Below are positions 8,973 to 18,465 of a stretch of 64,000 nucleotides of DNA, one piece after another. Location: contig NZ_BCZQ01000020.1 in NCBI RefSeq assembly GCF_001598815.1, positions 62,001-126,000 of the forward strand, given 5' to 3'. Position 1 is the first letter of the stretch. Each line of letters begins with the position of its first letter. The notes under the pieces are model-generated. The model saw nothing but the letters and a program-made list of their open reading frames with translations, did no database searches and was not told where the DNA came from. This DNA comes from Sphingopyxis terrae subsp. terrae NBRC 15098. GTDB taxonomy: Bacteria > Pseudomonadota > Alphaproteobacteria > Sphingomonadales > Sphingomonadaceae. Both the position numbers and the translations under genes were made by a program.

Positions 8973-10505
8973 GTGTCCGCCAATATTGCCGAAATGGAAC
9001 GCCGCCGCGCCGCTGCCGCATTGGGAGGCGGGCAGAAGCGCATCGATGCGCAGCATGCCAAGGGCAAGCTGACCGCGCGTGAGCGATTGCTGGTGCTGCT
9101 CGATGAAGACTCGTTCGAGGAGCTCGACACCTATGTCGAGCATGACTGCGTCGATTTCGGCATGCAGGATCAGAAGATTCCGGGCGATGGCGTCGTCACC
9201 GGGTCGGGAACGATCAACGGCCGCCTCGTCTATGTGTTCAGCCAGGATTTCACCGTCTTCGGTGGCTCGCTGTCGAAACGACATGCCGAAAAGATCTGCA
9301 AGGTGATGGACAAGGCGATGCTGGTCGGCGCGCCGGTCATCGGCCTCAATGACAGCGGCGGCGCGCGCATTCAGGAGGGTGTGGCGAGCCTGGGCGGCTA
9401 TGCCGACGTGTTCCAGAAGAATGTGCTGGCATCGGGCGTCGTGCCGCAGATTTCGCTGATCATGGGGCCGTGCGCGGGCGGAGCGGTTTACAGCCCGGCG
9501 ATGACAGACTTCATCTTCATGGTGAAGGATAGTAGCTACATGTTCGTCACCGGCCCCGATGTGGTGAAGACGGTGACCAACGAGGTGGTGACGCAAGAAG
9601 AACTCGGCGGCGCGATCACCCATACGACCAAGAGCTCGGTCGCCGATCTGGCGTTCGAGAATGACATCGAGGCGCTGCTCGCGGCGCGCGACTTCTTCGA
9701 TTATCTGCCCGAAAACAACCGCAGCGGCGTGCCGGTGCGCCCGACGAGCGATCCCTACGACCGCGCCGAGATGAGCCTCGACACGCTGATCCCGCCCAAC
9801 GCGAACCAGCCCTATGACATGCACGAGCTGATCCGCAAGACGGTCGACGAGGGCGATTTCTTTGAAGTGCAGCCGGCGCACGCCGCGAACATCATCTGCG
9901 GCTTCGGGCGCATCGAAGGGCGCACCGTGGGCATCGTCGCGAACCAGCCGCTGGTGCTCGCGGGCGTGCTCGACATCAATTCGTCGAAGAAGGCGGCGCG
10001 TTTCGTCCGTTTCTGCGACGCGTTCGAAATTCCGATCGTGACCTTCGTCGACGTTCCCGGCTTCCTCCCCGGCACCGCGCAGGAATATAATGGCATCATC
10101 AAGCATGGTGCGAAGCTGCTCTTCGCCTATGCCGAAGCGACGGTGCCCAAGATCACCGTGATCACGCGCAAGGCCTATGGCGGCGCCTATGACGTGATGG
10201 CGTCGAAGCATCTGCGCGGCGATTTGAACTATGCGTGGCCGACCGCCGAGATTGCGGTGATGGGCGCGAAGGGCGCGGTCGAGATCATCTTCCGCGCCGA
10301 CATGGGCGACCCCGAAAAGATCGCGCAGCGCACGAAGGAATATGAGGACCGCTTCGCCAATCCGTTCGTGGCGGCGTCACGCGGTTATATCGACGAGGTC
10401 ATCCATCCGCATAATACGCGCAAGCGGATCGCGCTGGGGCTACGCAAGCTGCGGAACAAGCAGTTGGAGAATCCGTGGAAGAAGCATGACAATATCCCGC
10501 TGTAA
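8973..10505 (+). CDS. pccB: Propionyl-CoA carboxylase beta (carboxyltransferase) subunit
   Basis: Transfers the carboxyl group from carboxybiotin to propionyl-CoA to give methylmalonyl-CoA; partner of PccA encoded at 15981. It is 510 residues and has the two crotonase-like halves, with oxyanion-hole stretches [10 protein letters not shown] in the first and [13 protein letters not shown] in the second. Start is GTG at 8973 after GGAGA; an ATG at 8994 is possible but has no ribosome site. The upstream TTTGCAA cluster and divergent ScfR-type gene support propionate control. It is separated from mce by an inverted repeat. Confidence 0.93.
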   Translation: MSANIAEMERRRAAAALGGGQKRIDAQHAKGKLTARERLLVLLDEDSFEELDTYVEHDCVDFGMQDQKIPGDGVVTGSGTINGRLVYVFSQDFTVFGGSLSKRHAEKICKVMDKAMLVGAPVIGLNDSGGARIQEGVASLGGYADVFQKNVLASGVVPQISLIMGPCAGGAVYSPAMTDFIFMVKDSSYMFVTGPDVVKTVTNEVVTQEELGGAITHTTKSSVADLAFENDIEALLAARDFFDYLPENNRSGVPVRPTSDPYDRAEMSLDTLIPPNANQPYDMHELIRKTVDEGDFFEVQPAHAANIICGFGRIEGRTVGIVANQPLVLAGVLDINSSKKAARFVRFCDAFEIPIVTFVDVPGFLPGTAQEYNGIIKHGAKLLFAYAEATVPKITVITRKAYGGAYDVMASKHLRGDLNYAWPTAEIAVMGAKGAVEIIFRADMGDPEKIAQRTKEYEDRFANPFVAASRGYIDEVIHPHNTRKRIALGLRKLRNKQLENPWKKHDNIPL

Positions 10506-10513
10506 ATTCCGGT

Positions 10514-10590
10514 CGTCACCCCGGACTTGATCCGGGGTCCATTCTTCCGGCGCTGATCGAATGGATGCCGGATCAAGTCCGGCATGACGA
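10514..10590. repeat. REP-like inverted repeat between pccB and mce
   Basis: Two arms (CGTCACCCCGGACTTGATCC ... and ... GGATCAAGTCCGGCATGACG) can fold into a long imperfect hairpin. A second copy with nearly the same arms but a different loop lies at 11062-11139, on the other side of mce, and a short piece of the same family at 26725-26743. Confidence 0.85.
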
Positions 10591-10608
10591 AGTGAGAGAG
10601 AATTTGAC

Positions 10609-11049
10609 ATGAAACTGGGCCGCCTCAACCATATCGGCATCGCGACGCCTTCCATCGCCGACAGCATCGTCTTTTACCGCGACGTGATGGGCGCGACGAA
10701 GATTCATGAGCCTTTCGACTTGCCCGATCAGGGCGTCAAAGTGTGCTTCGTCGACACGCCCGGAGCGGGCGGGGCGCTCGATGGCACCCAGATCGAACTG
10801 ATCGAGCCGCTGCCGGGCAACACGTCGATCGCGGGGTTCCTCGAAAAGAACCCGGCGGGCGGGCAGCATCACATGTGCTACGAAGTGCCGGATATTCACG
10901 CCGCCAAGGCCGAATTCGAGGCGATGGGCAAGCGCGTGCTGGGCGAGCCGCGGATCGGCGCACACGGGACGTTGATCTTCTTCCTGCACCCCAAGGACAT
11001 GGGCGGCGTGCTGACCGAGATCATGGAGACGCCGAAGGGCGATCATTGA
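10609..11049 (+). CDS. mce: Methylmalonyl-CoA epimerase
   Basis: Converts (2S)- to (2R)-methylmalonyl-CoA, linking the carboxylase to the mutase. It is 146 residues, a vicinal-oxygen-chelate fold protein with paired beta-alpha-beta modules. Expected metal ligands are visible: H8 in LNHIGIA, a His in GGQHHMCYEV (87/88) and E137 in VLTEIME. Start is the first ATG after GAGAGAG. It is flanked on both sides by copies of the same inverted repeat, but strand and order fit one propionate pathway cluster. Confidence 0.92.
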   Translation: MKLGRLNHIGIATPSIADSIVFYRDVMGATKIHEPFDLPDQGVKVCFVDTPGAGGALDGTQIELIEPLPGNTSIAGFLEKNPAGGQHHMCYEVPDIHAAKAEFEAMGKRVLGEPRIGAHGTLIFFLHPKDMGGVLTEIMETPKGDH

Positions 11050-11061
11050 CCCATTTTTCCT

Positions 11062-11139
11062 CGTCACCCCGGACTTGATCCGGGGTCCATTTTTCCGTCG
11101 CTGCGAGGAATGGATGCCGGATCAAGTCCGGCATGACGA
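11062..11139. repeat. REP-like inverted repeat between mce and scpA
   Basis: Second copy of the 10514-10590 family: the same GTCACCCCGGACTTGATCCG left arm and CGGATCAAGTCCGGCATGAC right arm, with a different short loop. It lies in the gap before scpA and leaves only about 20 bases for the ribosome site. Confidence 0.85.
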
Positions 11140-11160
11140 AAAGAGAGTAGAGATACGCAT

Positions 11161-13308
11161 ATGACCGACAAACCCACCCTCGACCAATGGGCGGCCGCCG
11201 CCGACAAGGAAGTGAAGGGTAAAGACCTCACCTGGCACACGCCCGAGGGGATCGATGTCAAACCGCTCTATACGGCGGAGGACGTAACCACCGATCCGGG
11301 TCTGCCCGGTTTCGCGCCCTTCACGCGCGGCGTGCGGGCGTCGATGTATGCGGGGCGGCCGTGGACGATCCGGCAATATGCGGGCTTCTCGACCGCCGAG
11401 GAATCGAATGCCTTCTATCGCCGCAACCTCGCGGCGGGACAGAAGGGCCTGTCAGTCGCTTTCGACCTTGCCACCCACCGCGGCTATGACAGCGATCATC
11501 CGCGCGTCGTCGGCGACGTCGGCAAGGCGGGTGTCGCGATCGACAGCGTCGAGGATATGAAGATCCTGTTCGACGGCATCCCGCTCGACCAGATGTCGGT
11601 CAGCATGACGATGAACGGCGCGGTGATCCCGATCCTCGCCTTTTTCATCGTCGCGGGCGAGGAGCAGGGGGTCGAGCGCAAGCTGCTTGACGGGACCATC
11701 CAGAACGACATTTTGAAGGAGTTCATGGTCCGCAATACCTATATCTATCCGCCCGAACCCTCGATGCGGATCATCAGCGACATCTTCGGCTACACGTCGC
11801 GCGAGATGCCCAAGTTCAACAGCATCTCGATCTCCGGCTATCATATGCAGGAGGCGGGGGCGACGCAGGTGCAGGAGCTTGCCTTCACCATCGCCGACGG
11901 CATCGAATATGTGAAATATGGCGTGGCGAGCGGCCTCGACATCGACAAGTTCGCCGGTCGCCTGTCCTTCTTCTTCGCGATCGGCATGAACTTCTTCATG
12001 GAGATCGCCAAGCTGCGCGCCGCGCGCGTGCTATGGCACCGCGCGATGACGAAGCTGGGCGCGAAGGACGAGCGCAGCAAGATGCTGCGCACCCATTGCC
12101 AGACGTCGGGGGTCAGCCTGACCGAGCAAGACCCCTACAACAATGTCATGCGCACGACGATCGAGGCGATGGCGGCGATGCTGGGCGGCACCCAATCGCT
12201 GCACACCAACGCGCTCGACGAGGCGATCGCGCTGCCCACCGACTTTTCGGCCCGCATCGCGCGCAATACGCAGATCGTGATCCAGGAAGAAACGGGCATG
12301 TGCAACGTCGTCGATCCGCTCGGCGGCAGCTATTATATCGAGGCGCTGACGCAGCAACTCATCGACAAGGCGCAGGAGATCATCGACCGGGTCGAAAGCG
12401 AAGGCGGCATGGCCAAGGCGGTCGCCGCCGGTTGGCCCAAGGCGATGATCGAGGAGGCCGCCGCCGCCCGACAGGCGCGGGTGGACCGCGGCGATGATGT
12501 CATCGTCGGCGTGAACAAATATCGCCTGAAGGACGAGGATCTGCTCGAAACGCTGGAGGTCGACAACACCAAGGTTCGCGAGGCGCAGGTCGCGCGGATC
12601 AACCGCGTCAAGGCGAGCCGCGACGAGGTCGCCTGCCAGGCCGCGCTCACCGCGCTGCGCCGCGCGGCGGCGGCTCCGCAGTCGATCGAGACCAATCTGC
12701 TCGCGCACGCGGTCGATGCGGCGCGCGCGCGCGCGACGCTGGGCGAAATTTCGGACGCGATGGAGGTCAGCTTCGGTCGCTACGGCACGGTGCCGAAGCC
12801 GGTGAAGGGCGTTTATGCCGCGCCCTATCAGGGCGACAGCCGCTGGGCGCAGGTCGTCGACGGGGTGAAGGCGGTCGAACGCCGTCTGGGCCGCGCGCCC
12901 AAGCTTCTCGTCGCCAAGATGGGGCAGGATGGACACGACCGCGGCGCCAATGTCATCGCCTCGGCGTTCAGCGACATGGGCTTCGATGTGGTGTCCGGGC
13001 CCTTGTTCCAGACGCCCGAGGAAACGGTCGTGCTCGCGCTCGAAAGCGGGGTCGATGCGGTCGGCGCGTCGAGCCTTGCCGCCGGGCACAAGACGCTGAT
13101 CCCCGAACTCATCAAGGGGCTGCGCGAGGCGGGGCGCGGCGATATCAAGGTGATCGCGGGCGGCGTCATTCCGCCGCAGGATTACGACTATCTGCGCGAC
13201 GCGGGCGTGCAGGGCATCTATGGCCCGGGCAGCAATGTGGTGGAATGCGCCGCCGACGTCCTGCGCCTGCTCGGCCACAATATGCCCCCGCTGGAGGATG
13301 CTGCATGA
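11161..13308 (+). CDS. scpA: Methylmalonyl-CoA mutase, single-chain type
   Basis: Adenosylcobalamin enzyme that turns (2R)-methylmalonyl-CoA into succinyl-CoA. It is 715 residues, the normal size of the catalytic chain. The N-terminal TIM barrel includes [18 protein letters not shown] and the RNTQ stretch, and the C-terminal cobalamin domain has the DxHxxG motif (D590, H592) in [12 protein letters not shown]. Its stop overlaps the next start (ATGA at 13305-13308), so the following MetY-type gene is translationally coupled. No small mutase subunit or MeaB chaperone gene is in the window. Confidence 0.95.
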   Translation: MTDKPTLDQWAAAADKEVKGKDLTWHTPEGIDVKPLYTAEDVTTDPGLPGFAPFTRGVRASMYAGRPWTIRQYAGFSTAEESNAFYRRNLAAGQKGLSVAFDLATHRGYDSDHPRVVGDVGKAGVAIDSVEDMKILFDGIPLDQMSVSMTMNGAVIPILAFFIVAGEEQGVERKLLDGTIQNDILKEFMVRNTYIYPPEPSMRIISDIFGYTSREMPKFNSISISGYHMQEAGATQVQELAFTIADGIEYVKYGVASGLDIDKFAGRLSFFFAIGMNFFMEIAKLRAARVLWHRAMTKLGAKDERSKMLRTHCQTSGVSLTEQDPYNNVMRTTIEAMAAMLGGTQSLHTNALDEAIALPTDFSARIARNTQIVIQEETGMCNVVDPLGGSYYIEALTQQLIDKAQEIIDRVESEGGMAKAVAAGWPKAMIEEAAAARQARVDRGDDVIVGVNKYRLKDEDLLETLEVDNTKVREAQVARINRVKASRDEVACQAALTALRRAAAAPQSIETNLLAHAVDAARARATLGEISDAMEVSFGRYGTVPKPVKGVYAAPYQGDSRWAQVVDGVKAVERRLGRAPKLLVAKMGQDGHDRGANVIASAFSDMGFDVVSGPLFQTPEETVVLALESGVDAVGASSLAAGHKTLIPELIKGLREAGRGDIKVIAGGVIPPQDYDYLRDAGVQGIYGPGSNVVECAADVLRLLGHNMPPLEDAA

Positions 13309-14585
13309 GCGACCATAAACCCGAAACGCTGAGCGTTCACGCCGGCACCGCGCCCGATCCGACGACCAAGGCGCGGATCACGCCGATCTACCAGACTGCA
13401 TCCTATGTGTTCGACGATGTCGACCATGCGTCGCGCTTGTTCAACCTGCAGGAATTCGGGAATATCTACACCCGGATCATGAACCCGACGAACGGCGCGC
13501 TCGAAGGCAAGATCGCGGCGCTGGAGGGCGGGCAGGCGGCGCTAGCGGTTGCCTCGGGCCATGCCGCGCAGTTTCTGGCCTTCCATACGATCATGGAACC
13601 CGGGTGCGAGATCGTCGCGGCGAAAAAGCTCTATGGCGGCTCGCTCAACCAGCTGGGGCAGAGCTTTCGCAAGATGGCGTGGACGACGCATTTCGTCGAT
13701 GCCGACGATCCGGGGAATGTCGCAGCCGCGATCAACGACAGGACGCGCGCGGTCTTCATCGAAAGCCTCGCCAATCCGGGCGGGGTCGTGCAGGATATCG
13801 CAGCGATCGCGAAGGTCGCGCACGATGCCGGCGTGCCGCTGATCGTCGACAACACGATGGCGACCCCGATGCTCTGCCGCCCGATCGAACATGGCGCCGA
13901 CATCGTCGTTCATTCGGCGACCAAATTCCTGAACGGTCATGGCAATGCGATCGGCGGCCTGATCGTCGATGCCGGGACGTTCGACTGGTCAAAAGGCGGC
14001 AAATATCCCGCGCTGAGCGAACCCAATGTCTCCTATCACGGGCTGACCTTCACCGATGCGTTCGGACCGCTCGCCTTCATCCTCGCCGCGCGGACGCTCG
14101 GCCTGCGCGACCTTGGCCCCGCGCTCGCGCCGATGAACGCCTTTCTTGCGCTCACCGGCATGGAGACGCTTGCGCTGCGCATGGACCGGCATTGCAGCAA
14201 CGCGATCGCGCTCGCGAAATGGTTGCAGGATCATCCGGCGGTGAGCTGGGTCTCCTATGCCGGGCTGCGCGACAGCCCCTATCACGACCTCGCGCACAAA
14301 TATCTCGGCGGGCGCGGCGGCGCCGTGTTCACCTTCGGCCTCAAGGGCGGCTACGACGCCGGCGTCAAGCTCGTCTCCTCGGTCAAGCTGTTCAGCCATC
14401 TCGCCAATCTTGGCGATACCCGCTCGCTGATCATCCACCCGGCATCGACGACGCACAGCCAGCTTTCGGAGGCCGAACTGGTCGAAGCCGGCGCCGGCCC
14501 CGACGTCGTCCGCGTGTCGGTGGGGATCGAACATATCGACGACATCATCGCCGACCTGGCGCAGGCATTGGAGACCGAAGCGTGA
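13305..14585 (+). CDS. O-acetylhomoserine sulfhydrylase (MetY-type PLP enzyme)
   Basis: A 426-residue PLP enzyme of the Cys/Met metabolism family. The PLP Lys is in [11 protein letters not shown], and the [20 protein letters not shown] stretch near the end is typical of O-acetylhomoserine sulfhydrylases. These make homocysteine or methionine from O-acetylhomoserine and sulfide or methanethiol. It is coupled by 4-base overlaps to scpA upstream and bioB downstream. Related enzymes (methionine gamma-lyase) release 2-oxobutyrate, a propionyl-CoA precursor, but this protein is longer than those and looks like the biosynthetic type. Confidence 0.85.
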   Translation: MSDHKPETLSVHAGTAPDPTTKARITPIYQTASYVFDDVDHASRLFNLQEFGNIYTRIMNPTNGALEGKIAALEGGQAALAVASGHAAQFLAFHTIMEPGCEIVAAKKLYGGSLNQLGQSFRKMAWTTHFVDADDPGNVAAAINDRTRAVFIESLANPGGVVQDIAAIAKVAHDAGVPLIVDNTMATPMLCRPIEHGADIVVHSATKFLNGHGNAIGGLIVDAGTFDWSKGGKYPALSEPNVSYHGLTFTDAFGPLAFILAARTLGLRDLGPALAPMNAFLALTGMETLALRMDRHCSNAIALAKWLQDHPAVSWVSYAGLRDSPYHDLAHKYLGGRGGAVFTFGLKGGYDAGVKLVSSVKLFSHLANLGDTRSLIIHPASTTHSQLSEAELVEAGAGPDVVRVSVGIEHIDDIIADLAQALETEA

Positions 14586-15592
14586 CCGAAACCCGTACCG
14601 ACTGGACCCGCGAAGAAATCGCCGCGCTGTTCGACCTGCCGTTCGACGAGCTGATGTGGGAGGCGCAGGGCGTCCATCGCCGCCATCACGCGCGCGGCGA
14701 GGTTCAGCTTTGCACGCTGCTGAGCATCAAGACCGGCGGCTGCGTCGAGGATTGCGGCTATTGCTCGCAGTCGAAACATGCCGACAGTGGGCTCAAGGCC
14801 ACCAAGCTGATGGACGTGCGCGCGGTGCTGCAGGCCGCGGCGCAGGCGAAGGATGCCGGGTCGAAGCGTTTCTGCATGGGCGCCGCCTGGCGCAACCCCA
14901 AGGACCGCGACATGGCGAGCATCGTCGAGATGGTCGAGGGCGTGCGGGCGATGGGCTTGGAAACCTGCATGACCCTGGGCATGCTGACCAAGGAACAGGC
15001 GCAGACGCTCGCGGTTGCGGGGCTCGACTATTACAACCACAATATCGACACGAGTCCCGAGAATTACGAGAACATCATCTCGACGCGGACGTTTCAGGAC
15101 CGGCTCGATACGCTGGAAGAAGTCCGCAATGCGGGGATCAACGTCTGTTCGGGCGGGATCGTCGGCATGGGCGAGACGCGCGCCGACCGCGTCGGCTTCA
15201 TCCACGCGCTTGCGACGCTCGAACGCCATCCCGAAAGCGTGCCGGTCAACGCGCTGGTGCCGGTAAAGGGGACTGTGCTCGGCGACATGCTCGAGGGCAC
15301 CCCGCTCGCGAAGATCGACGATATCGAATTCGTCCGCACGATCGCGGTCGCGCGCATCACGATGCCCAAATCGATGGTCCGCCTGTCGGCGGGGCGCGAG
15401 AGCATGTCGGAGGCGACGCAGGCGCTCTGCTTCATGGCGGGCGCGAACAGCATCTTCACCGGCGACAAGCTGCTGACGACCGCGAACGCGGGCGACAATG
15501 CCGACGCGGCGCTGTTCGCAAAGCTAGGGCTGCGCCCGATGGAGAGCGAAGAGCCGATGCGCCAAGGGATGCTGACGGAGGCGGCGGAGTGA
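14582..15592 (+). CDS. bioB: Biotin synthase
   Basis: Radical-SAM enzyme that inserts sulfur into dethiobiotin. It is 336 residues from a GTG start that overlaps the previous stop (GTGA). The radical-SAM cluster is C54, C58, C61 in [14 protein letters not shown]; the second cluster Cys/Arg set is spread through [11 protein letters not shown] and [12 protein letters not shown]. No other bio gene is nearby. Its place between the propionyl-CoA carboxylase subunit genes suggests supply of biotin for PccA. Confidence 0.95.
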   Translation: MTETRTDWTREEIAALFDLPFDELMWEAQGVHRRHHARGEVQLCTLLSIKTGGCVEDCGYCSQSKHADSGLKATKLMDVRAVLQAAAQAKDAGSKRFCMGAAWRNPKDRDMASIVEMVEGVRAMGLETCMTLGMLTKEQAQTLAVAGLDYYNHNIDTSPENYENIISTRTFQDRLDTLEEVRNAGINVCSGGIVGMGETRADRVGFIHALATLERHPESVPVNALVPVKGTVLGDMLEGTPLAKIDDIEFVRTIAVARITMPKSMVRLSAGRESMSEATQALCFMAGANSIFTGDKLLTTANAGDNADAALFAKLGLRPMESEEPMRQGMLTEAAE

Positions 15593-15981
15593 TCCTCGCC
15601 CTTTTCTATTTGGCGGTAGCAGTCGCGGAGGATTCTCCCGTTGATTGCGACAATCAACGATATCAGGTCGAGATGAACTATTGCGCCGGAAAGGCCTATG
15701 AGGTCGCGGATGCTGCGCTCAATGCGCAGTGGAAGCTGACCGTGGCCGAGATGCGGTCACGCGATAAGGTGATCGATCGCCGCTATGACAGCCAACCGAC
15801 GCACTATGACACGCTGCTCGCCGCGCAGCGTGCGTGGCTGACCTATCGCGATCAGCAGTGCCTGGTCGAGAGTTTTGCGGCGCGCGGCGGTAGCATGGCA
15901 CCGATGCTCCACAGCGGATGCATGGAACGATTGACCAAGGCGCGGACCGCAGAACTAAAGGCACTTGTCGAGGAATATTGA
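15589..15981 (+). CDS. LprI-like (DUF1311) secreted protein
   Basis: A 130-residue protein with a short hydrophobic start ([13 protein letters not shown]) that looks like a signal peptide, then one DUF1311/LprI-type domain: [19 protein letters not shown], a central helix with LNAQWKLTV, and [16 protein letters not shown]. Four Cys are placed as in this family and likely form disulfides. LprI of mycobacteria inhibits lysozyme; most homologues are untested. It starts with a GTG overlapping the bioB stop and its stop overlaps the pccA start (TGATG), so it sits fully inside a metabolic operon. Confidence 0.75.
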   Translation: MILALFYLAVAVAEDSPVDCDNQRYQVEMNYCAGKAYEVADAALNAQWKLTVAEMRSRDKVIDRRYDSQPTHYDTLLAAQRAWLTYRDQQCLVESFAARGGSMAPMLHSGCMERLTKARTAELKALVEEY

Positions 15982-18002
15982 TGTTCAAGAAAATCCTGAT
16001 CGCCAATCGCGGCGAAATTGCCTGCCGCGTCATCAAGACCGCGCGCCGCATGGGCATCGCGACGGTCGCCGTCTATTCGGACGCCGACGCGCGCGCGCCT
16101 TTCGTGCAGATGGCCGACGAGGCGGTGCATATCGGGCCGTCGCCGGCGTCCGAATCCTATCTGATCGCCGACAAGATCATCGCCGCGTGCAAGGCGACGG
16201 GCGCCGAGGCTGTGCATCCGGGCTATGGCTTCCTGTCGGAACGCACCACCTTTGCCGAGGCGCTGGCGAAGGAAAATATCGCCTTCATCGGCCCGCCGGT
16301 GAACGCGATCGCCGCGATGGGCGACAAGATCGAGTCGAAGAAGCTGGCGAAGGAAGCGGGCGTCAACGTCGTCCCCGGCTTCGTCGGCGAAATTCGCGAT
16401 ACCGAGCATGCGGTCGAGATTTCGAACGAGATCGGCTATCCGGTGATGATGAAGGCCAGCGCCGGTGGCGGCGGCAAGGGCATGCGCCTCGCCTATGACG
16501 AGAAGGACGTCCGCGAAGGCTTCGAGAGCGTCAAGCGTGAGGGGCTGAACAGCTTCGGCGACGACCGCGTGTTTATCGAGAAATTCATCCTGAACCCGCG
16601 CCATATCGAGATCCAGATTCTCGGCGATCAGCACGGCAACATCCTCTACCTCAACGAGCGCGAATGCAGCATCCAGCGCCGCCACCAGAAGGTCGTCGAG
16701 GAAGCGCCGTCGCCCTTCGTCACCGAAAAGATGCGCAAGGCGATGGGCGAGCAGTGCGTCGCGCTGTCGAAGGCGGTCGGCTATTACAGCGCGGGCACGG
16801 TCGAACTGATCGTGTCGGGCGCCGATCCGACCGGCGAGAGCTTCTACTTCCTCGAAATGAACACCCGGCTTCAGGTCGAGCATCCCGTGACCGAAGCGAT
16901 TACCGGCATCGATCTGGTCGAACAGATGATCCGCGTCGCGGCGGGCGAGAAGCTCGAAATGACGCAGGACGACATCAAGATCGACGGCTGGGCGATCGAG
17001 AACCGCGTCTATGCCGAAGATCCCTATCGCGGTTTCCTGCCCTCGACCGGGCGCCTGACGCGCTACAAACCCCCGGTCGCCGGCTGGACCGACGATGGCG
17101 AGGAAAATGGCCGCCGCGGGGTCGATGGCGTGCGCGTTGATGACGGCGTTTATGATGGCGGCGAGGTGTCGATCTTCTACGATCTGATGATCGCCAAGCT
17201 GATCACCTGGGGGCAGACGCGCGACGAGGCGGCCGATCTGCAGGTGGCGGCGCTCGACCGCTTCGAACTCGAAGGGCTGGGGCACAATATCGATTTCGTC
17301 TCGGCGATCATGCAGCATCCGCGCTTCCGCTCAGGCGAGCTGACCACGGGCTTTATTGCCGAGGAATATCCCGAGGGCTTCCACGGCGCGCCGACCGACG
17401 AAGCGGTGACGCGCGCGCTCGCGGCGATCGCGGGCTTCATGGCGAGCGCCGAGGCCGATCGCGCGCGGCGCACCGACGGTCAGCTCGGCGACCGGCTCGA
17501 CCCGCCCGCGAAGTGGCAGGTGACGATCGACGGCACGAGCCACAAGGTCAAACTCGGCCACAAGCATATCAAGGTCGATGGCGAAAAGATCGACATCGCG
17601 CTCGAATATACGCCGGGCGACCGGCTGGTGGTGGCCGAGATCGACGACAGCGAACTGGCGGTGAAGGTCGCGAAAACGCGCACCGGCTGGCGCATGACGA
17701 CGCGCGGCGCGATCCATAATGTGCGCGTGCTGCCCTGGCACGTCGCGCCGCTCGCGAGCCACATGATCGAAAAGATCCCGCCTGATCTGTCGAAATTCCT
17801 CATCTGCCCGATGCCCGGCCTGCTCGTCGCGCTGCATGTCGGCGAAGGGGACAAGGTCGAGGCGGGTCAGCCGCTGGCGACCGTCGAGGCGATGAAGATG
17901 GAGAATATCTTGCGCGCCGAAAAATCGGGTGTCGTGAAGACGGTTAACGCAGCGCAAGGCGATAGCCTGGCGGTCGATGCGGTGATTTTGGAGATGGAAT
18001 AA
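15981..18002 (+). CDS. pccA: Propionyl-CoA carboxylase alpha (biotin carboxylase/carrier) subunit
   Basis: 673 residues. The N-terminal biotin carboxylase has the ANRGEIACRV start, the ATP-grasp glycine loop KASAGGGGKGM, and the FLEMNTRLQVEHPVTE signature. A connecting BT domain follows, and the C-terminal carrier domain has the biotinylation motif EAMKMEN with the target Lys at 639. With PccB it fixes bicarbonate onto propionyl-CoA. Start ATG overlaps the LprI-like stop by one base. The operon ends here in a strong inverted repeat. Confidence 0.95.
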   Translation: MFKKILIANRGEIACRVIKTARRMGIATVAVYSDADARAPFVQMADEAVHIGPSPASESYLIADKIIAACKATGAEAVHPGYGFLSERTTFAEALAKENIAFIGPPVNAIAAMGDKIESKKLAKEAGVNVVPGFVGEIRDTEHAVEISNEIGYPVMMKASAGGGGKGMRLAYDEKDVREGFESVKREGLNSFGDDRVFIEKFILNPRHIEIQILGDQHGNILYLNERECSIQRRHQKVVEEAPSPFVTEKMRKAMGEQCVALSKAVGYYSAGTVELIVSGADPTGESFYFLEMNTRLQVEHPVTEAITGIDLVEQMIRVAAGEKLEMTQDDIKIDGWAIENRVYAEDPYRGFLPSTGRLTRYKPPVAGWTDDGEENGRRGVDGVRVDDGVYDGGEVSIFYDLMIAKLITWGQTRDEAADLQVAALDRFELEGLGHNIDFVSAIMQHPRFRSGELTTGFIAEEYPEGFHGAPTDEAVTRALAAIAGFMASAEADRARRTDGQLGDRLDPPAKWQVTIDGTSHKVKLGHKHIKVDGEKIDIALEYTPGDRLVVAEIDDSELAVKVAKTRTGWRMTTRGAIHNVRVLPWHVAPLASHMIEKIPPDLSKFLICPMPGLLVALHVGEGDKVEAGQPLATVEAMKMENILRAEKSGVVKTVNAAQGDSLAVDAVILEME

Positions 18003-18010
18003 TCCACTTT

Positions 18011-18083
18011 CGTCATTCCCGCGCAGGCGGGAATCCAGCTAAGGCAGTGAGGAAGCTGGATTCCCGCCTGCGCGGGAATGACG
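18011..18083. repeat. Perfect inverted repeat with 30-bp arms after pccA
   Basis: Arms 18011-18040 and 18054-18083 are exact reverse complements (starting CGTCATTCCCGCGCAGGCGG) around a 13-base loop. It resembles the common TCATTCCCGCG-type REP elements. It lies 8 bases after pccA and just before a gene on the same strand, so it may also stop transcription or protect the mRNA end. Confidence 0.9.
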
Positions 18084-18093
18084 GAGAGTTGGA

Positions 18094-18465
18094 ATGCATC
18101 TGAATCACGACGCCGCAGCCCCCGCCGCGGAGCCCATCGCCTTCGACGATTTCCTGCGCGTCGATATCCGCATCGGCACGATCGTCGCGGCAGAGCCTTT
18201 TCCCGAAGCGCGCAAGCCGGCGTTCAAGCTGAAGATCGATTTCGGCCCCGCGATCGGTGTCAAGAAGAGCAGCGCGCAGATCGTCGCGCGCTATGGCCTT
18301 GAGGATTTGCCGGGGCGGCAGGTTGCGGCGGTCGTCAACTTTCCCCCGCGCCAAATCGGCAAGTTCATGTCCGAAGTGCTGACGCTGGGCTTTGCCGACG
18401 CGGCGGGTGAGGTGATCCTCTTTGCCCCTGACCGCGCGGTGCCGAACGGGTCGCGCTTGTTCTAG
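18094..18465 (+). CDS. CsaA-like tRNA-binding domain protein
   Basis: A 123-residue OB-fold protein. The core FLRVDIRIGTIVAAEPFPEARKPAFKL and the FPPRQIGKFMSEVLTLGF segment match the CsaA/EMAP-II type tRNA-binding domain. CsaA of Bacillus is described as a secretion-related chaperone and binds tRNA-like structures; the role in proteobacteria is unclear. The first ATG gives an extra short polar N-terminus. It is convergent with the peptide transporter: the two stops overlap by 4 bases. Confidence 0.85.
   Translation: MHLNHDAAAPAAEPIAFDDFLRVDIRIGTIVAAEPFPEARKPAFKLKIDFGPAIGVKKSSAQIVARYGLEDLPGRQVAAVVNFPPRQIGKFMSEVLTLGFADAAGEVILFAPDRAVPNGSRLF

Noticed and set aside
11144..11165. ATGCGTAT-like word (on the minus strand) before scpA as a fifth sigma element
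   Set aside because: There is no GAGGG at the required distance and the orientation is wrong.
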